45,398 nt of DNA from Sabulitectum sp036743055 (GTDB lineage: Bacteria; Fermentibacterota; Fermentibacteria; Fermentibacterales; JCC-6): contig DAINQE010000017.1 in the NCBI GenBank assembly GCA_036743055.1, positions 1 through 45,398 on the forward strand. The letters run 5' to 3'. Below, one piece after another: positions 43,734-45,398 of the stretch. A program made the translations under genes and the position numbers. The notes under the pieces were generated by a model that saw only the letters and a program-made list of their open reading frames with translations, did not search any database and was not told the origin of the DNA. Numbering within the stretch: position 1 is the stretch's first letter; each line of letters opens with the position of its first letter.

Positions 43734-44261
43734 CTACTGATTCGTGTTCTTCTCGCGCCTGGGCGCGAGTATCATCGTAAGGAACCTGCCCTCCATGGCC
43801 GGCTGCTTCTCTATCTGAGCAAGGTCGTCCAGGTCCTCGGACAGCCTCTGGAGCAGGTCGTATCCCTGATCCTTGTAGACCAGCTGTCTTCCCCTGAAGA
43901 CCACGGTTGCCTTCACCTTGTATCTTCCTTCCAGGAACTCCCTGGCGTGCTTCATCTTGAAGTTGTAGTCGTGCAGTTCGGTATTAGGCCTGAACTTGAC
44001 TTCCTTCAGCCCTCCGGAATGCTGTTTCTTCCGGGCTTCCCGCTCTTTGCGGTTCTGCTGATACCTGAACTTGCCGTAATCCATTATCCTGCAAACAGGT
44101 GGATCACTCACACCACTTATCTCTACAAGATCGAGACCCGCCTCGGTGGCCATGTCCATGGCCCTGGCGAAATCAACCACCCCCACATGCTCACCATCCT
44201 GATCGATGAGCCTTACCTTCTGGCTCCTGATCTCACCGTTAACCCTGGTGGAGTTTGCGAT
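43734..44261 (-). CDS. infC: translation initiation factor IF-3 with ATC start codon
   Basis: IF-3 binds the 30S subunit and proofreads the initiator codon. The 175-residue product has the N-domain RVNGEIRSQKVRLID, the linker around RIMDYGKFRYQQ and the C-domain KEVKFRPNTELHDYNFK. The first ordinary start codon (GTG 44188) would remove the first ~25 conserved residues. Reading upstream there is no ATG, GTG or TTG before an in-frame TAG, but an ATC at 44261 is preceded by a perfect GGAGGT eight bases away. IF-3 genes elsewhere also use AUU/AUC/AUA, through which IF-3 represses its own synthesis. The start lies six bases after the thrS stop. Confidence 0.93.
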   Translation of the reverse strand: MANSTRVNGEIRSQKVRLIDQDGEHVGVVDFARAMDMATEAGLDLVEISGVSDPPVCRIMDYGKFRYQQNRKEREARKKQHSGGLKEVKFRPNTELHDYNFKMKHAREFLEGRYKVKATVVFRGRQLVYKDQGYDLLQRLSEDLDDLAQIEKQPAMEGRFLTMILAPRREKNTNQ

Positions 44262-44267
44262 TTCCCT

Positions 44268-45398
44268 CTACCTCCGTTCCGGCAGCGCAGGCCTGCGACA
44301 GTCATCTGTGACCCTCTGGATCGCCGTATCGGCGCCCATGGACCCCAGATCACCCTCTCCGTGCCTGCGAACAGCCACCATACCTGATTCGGTCTCACGC
44401 TGACCCACGACGAACATGAATGGTACCTTGCCGGTCTCAGCTTCCCGAATCCTGTAGCCTATAGTTTCACTCCTGGCGTCAAGCCGGCATCTCAGACCCG
44501 CCGACCGCGCTTTCCTGTACACTTCCCCGGCGTAGTCCGCCTGCGCCGAAGTAATCGGTAAGATAACAAGCTGAACCGGGGACAGCCAACCCGGGAAACT
44601 TCCGGCGAAGTGCTCGATGAGATTGCCGATGAACCTCTCCACCGATCCGAACAGCGCCCGGTGCACCATGTAAACCCTGTGTTCGCCGCCGTCCTCCCCC
44701 ACATAGTTCAGGTCGAACCTGCCTGGGATGTTGAAGTCGAACTGCACCGTGGGCCCCTGCCAGTAGCGGCCCAGGGCGTCGCGGAGCTTGATATCTATCT
44801 TCGGTCCGTAGAATGCGGCCTCGCCTTTTACGGTTACGTACTCCTCGCCCATCTCGTCAAGGGCCCTGGCAAGGGCAGGTTCCACCCTGGCCCAGTCCTC
44901 GGGGTCTCCGGCATACTTGGCGGTATCGTCCGGGTCCATCAGCGACAGTTCTATCCTGTACCCGAAGTCGAATATTTTCAGGAAGTAGAGGGCGAACCTC
45001 ACCACATCCTGTATCTCGCTGACGATCTGGTCAGGGGTGCAGAAGATGTGGCCGTCGTCCACGGTGAATCCCCTTACCCGCATGAGGCCGTGGAGGGCTC
45101 CGCTGCGCTCGTACCTGTATACCGTGCCAAGCTCGGCGAGCCTCAGGGGAAGCTCCCTGTAGGAACGCTTCCTGCTGCCGTATATGATGATATGCCCCGG
45201 ACAGTTCATGGGTTTCAGGGCATACTCCCCGTTCTCCACCTCGGTGAAGTACATGTTATCCCTGTAGTAGTCGTAATGCCCGCTGGTCTGCCAGAGCTCC
45301 ACAGGGGCGATGTGGGGCGTGCTCACCAGCTGGTAGCCGGCCTCCCTGTGGGCGTCCTTCCAGAGCTGCTCCAGGTTCTCCTTCACAATGGTGCCGTT
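44268..45398 (-). CDS. thrS: threonyl-tRNA synthetase (partial, N-terminus beyond window)
   Basis: Class II synthetase charging tRNA-Thr. Only the catalytic and anticodon-binding parts are present (about 376 residues); the frame is open to the right edge, reading NGTIVKENLEQLW, so the TGS and editing domains lie outside. Motif 2 is TVYRYERSGALHGLMRVRGF, GPKIDIKLRDALGR and GPTVQFDFNIP follow, and motif 3 is HRALFGSVERFIGNLIEHF. The anticodon domain begins PVQLVILPI. The stop overlaps the Shine-Dalgarno of infC. Confidence 0.97.
   Translation of the reverse strand, partial: NGTIVKENLEQLWKDAHREAGYQLVSTPHIAPVELWQTSGHYDYYRDNMYFTEVENGEYALKPMNCPGHIIIYGSRKRSYRELPLRLAELGTVYRYERSGALHGLMRVRGFTVDDGHIFCTPDQIVSEIQDVVRFALYFLKIFDFGYRIELSLMDPDDTAKYAGDPEDWARVEPALARALDEMGEEYVTVKGEAAFYGPKIDIKLRDALGRYWQGPTVQFDFNIPGRFDLNYVGEDGGEHRVYMVHRALFGSVERFIGNLIEHFAGSFPGWLSPVQLVILPITSAQADYAGEVYRKARSAGLRCRLDARSETIGYRIREAETGKVPFMFVVGQRETESGMVAVRRHGEGDLGSMGADTAIQRVTDDCRRPALPERR

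Overview
The window is GC-rich bacterial chromosome with almost no empty space: no gene-free stretch reaches 300 bases. Nearly everything is read leftwards (minus strand); only a two-gene pair (glycosyltransferase plus ferredoxin-thioredoxin-reductase-like protein) is read rightwards. The organism looks like an uncultured anaerobic, fermentative member of the FCB superphylum (Fermentibacteria-, Fibrobacteres- or Cloacimonetes-like). This rests on large secreted proteins with FlgD/T9SS-type C-terminal domains, Bacteroidetes-style topoisomerase subunits, acetate kinase and an FTR catalytic subunit. That placement is inference. Two 100-N scaffold gaps, each flanked by the same 55 bases on both sides, show that this is a short-read (probably metagenome) assembly.

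Layout, left to right. (1) 1-3595: parE and the beginning of parC, a type IIA topoisomerase pair. (2) 3733-13483: a putative five-gene operon (C1-family secreted peptidase, B12/radical SAM protein, PEGA + FGE-sulfatase protein, acyl-CoA synthetase, Wzx-like flippase), followed by a second B12/radical SAM gene with its own promoter. This reads as an envelope lipid/glycan and export module. (3) 13541-14784: rightward GT2 glycosyltransferase and FTR-like gene, from a promoter that appears to share its -10 region with the divergent peptidase gene. (4) 14785-19263: secreted CotH-kinase/beta-helix/lamin-tail protein and acetate kinase. (5) 19347-25167: hisS, a membrane SpoIIE-type phosphatase, an AhpD-like protein, a GAF/free-Met-sulfoxide-reductase-like protein and an O-antigen-ligase-like membrane protein, overlapping or nearly so. 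(6) 25320-28937: a 1,205-residue protein joining an N-terminal GGDEF domain to two degenerate STAND-type NTPase modules and a TPR tail; it is the most unusual gene here. (7) 29014-45398: one long housekeeping run, thrS-infC-rpmI-rplT-(zapB-like)-zapA-rny-ymdB-ispA-dxs-nadK-recN-pgsA-smc-ftsY-ABC ATPase. Most of its junctions overlap or are only a few bases apart, so it is probably transcribed together. pheST, common after rplT in many bacteria, is absent.

Points to carry forward: infC has no ATG/GTG/TTG at its proper start and most likely begins with ATC behind a perfect Shine-Dalgarno sequence. recN and dxs look broken by Ns but are restored in frame when each duplicated 55-mer is collapsed. 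Many genes use TTG or GTG starts. I see no tRNA, rRNA, CRISPR array, insertion sequence or prophage gene.
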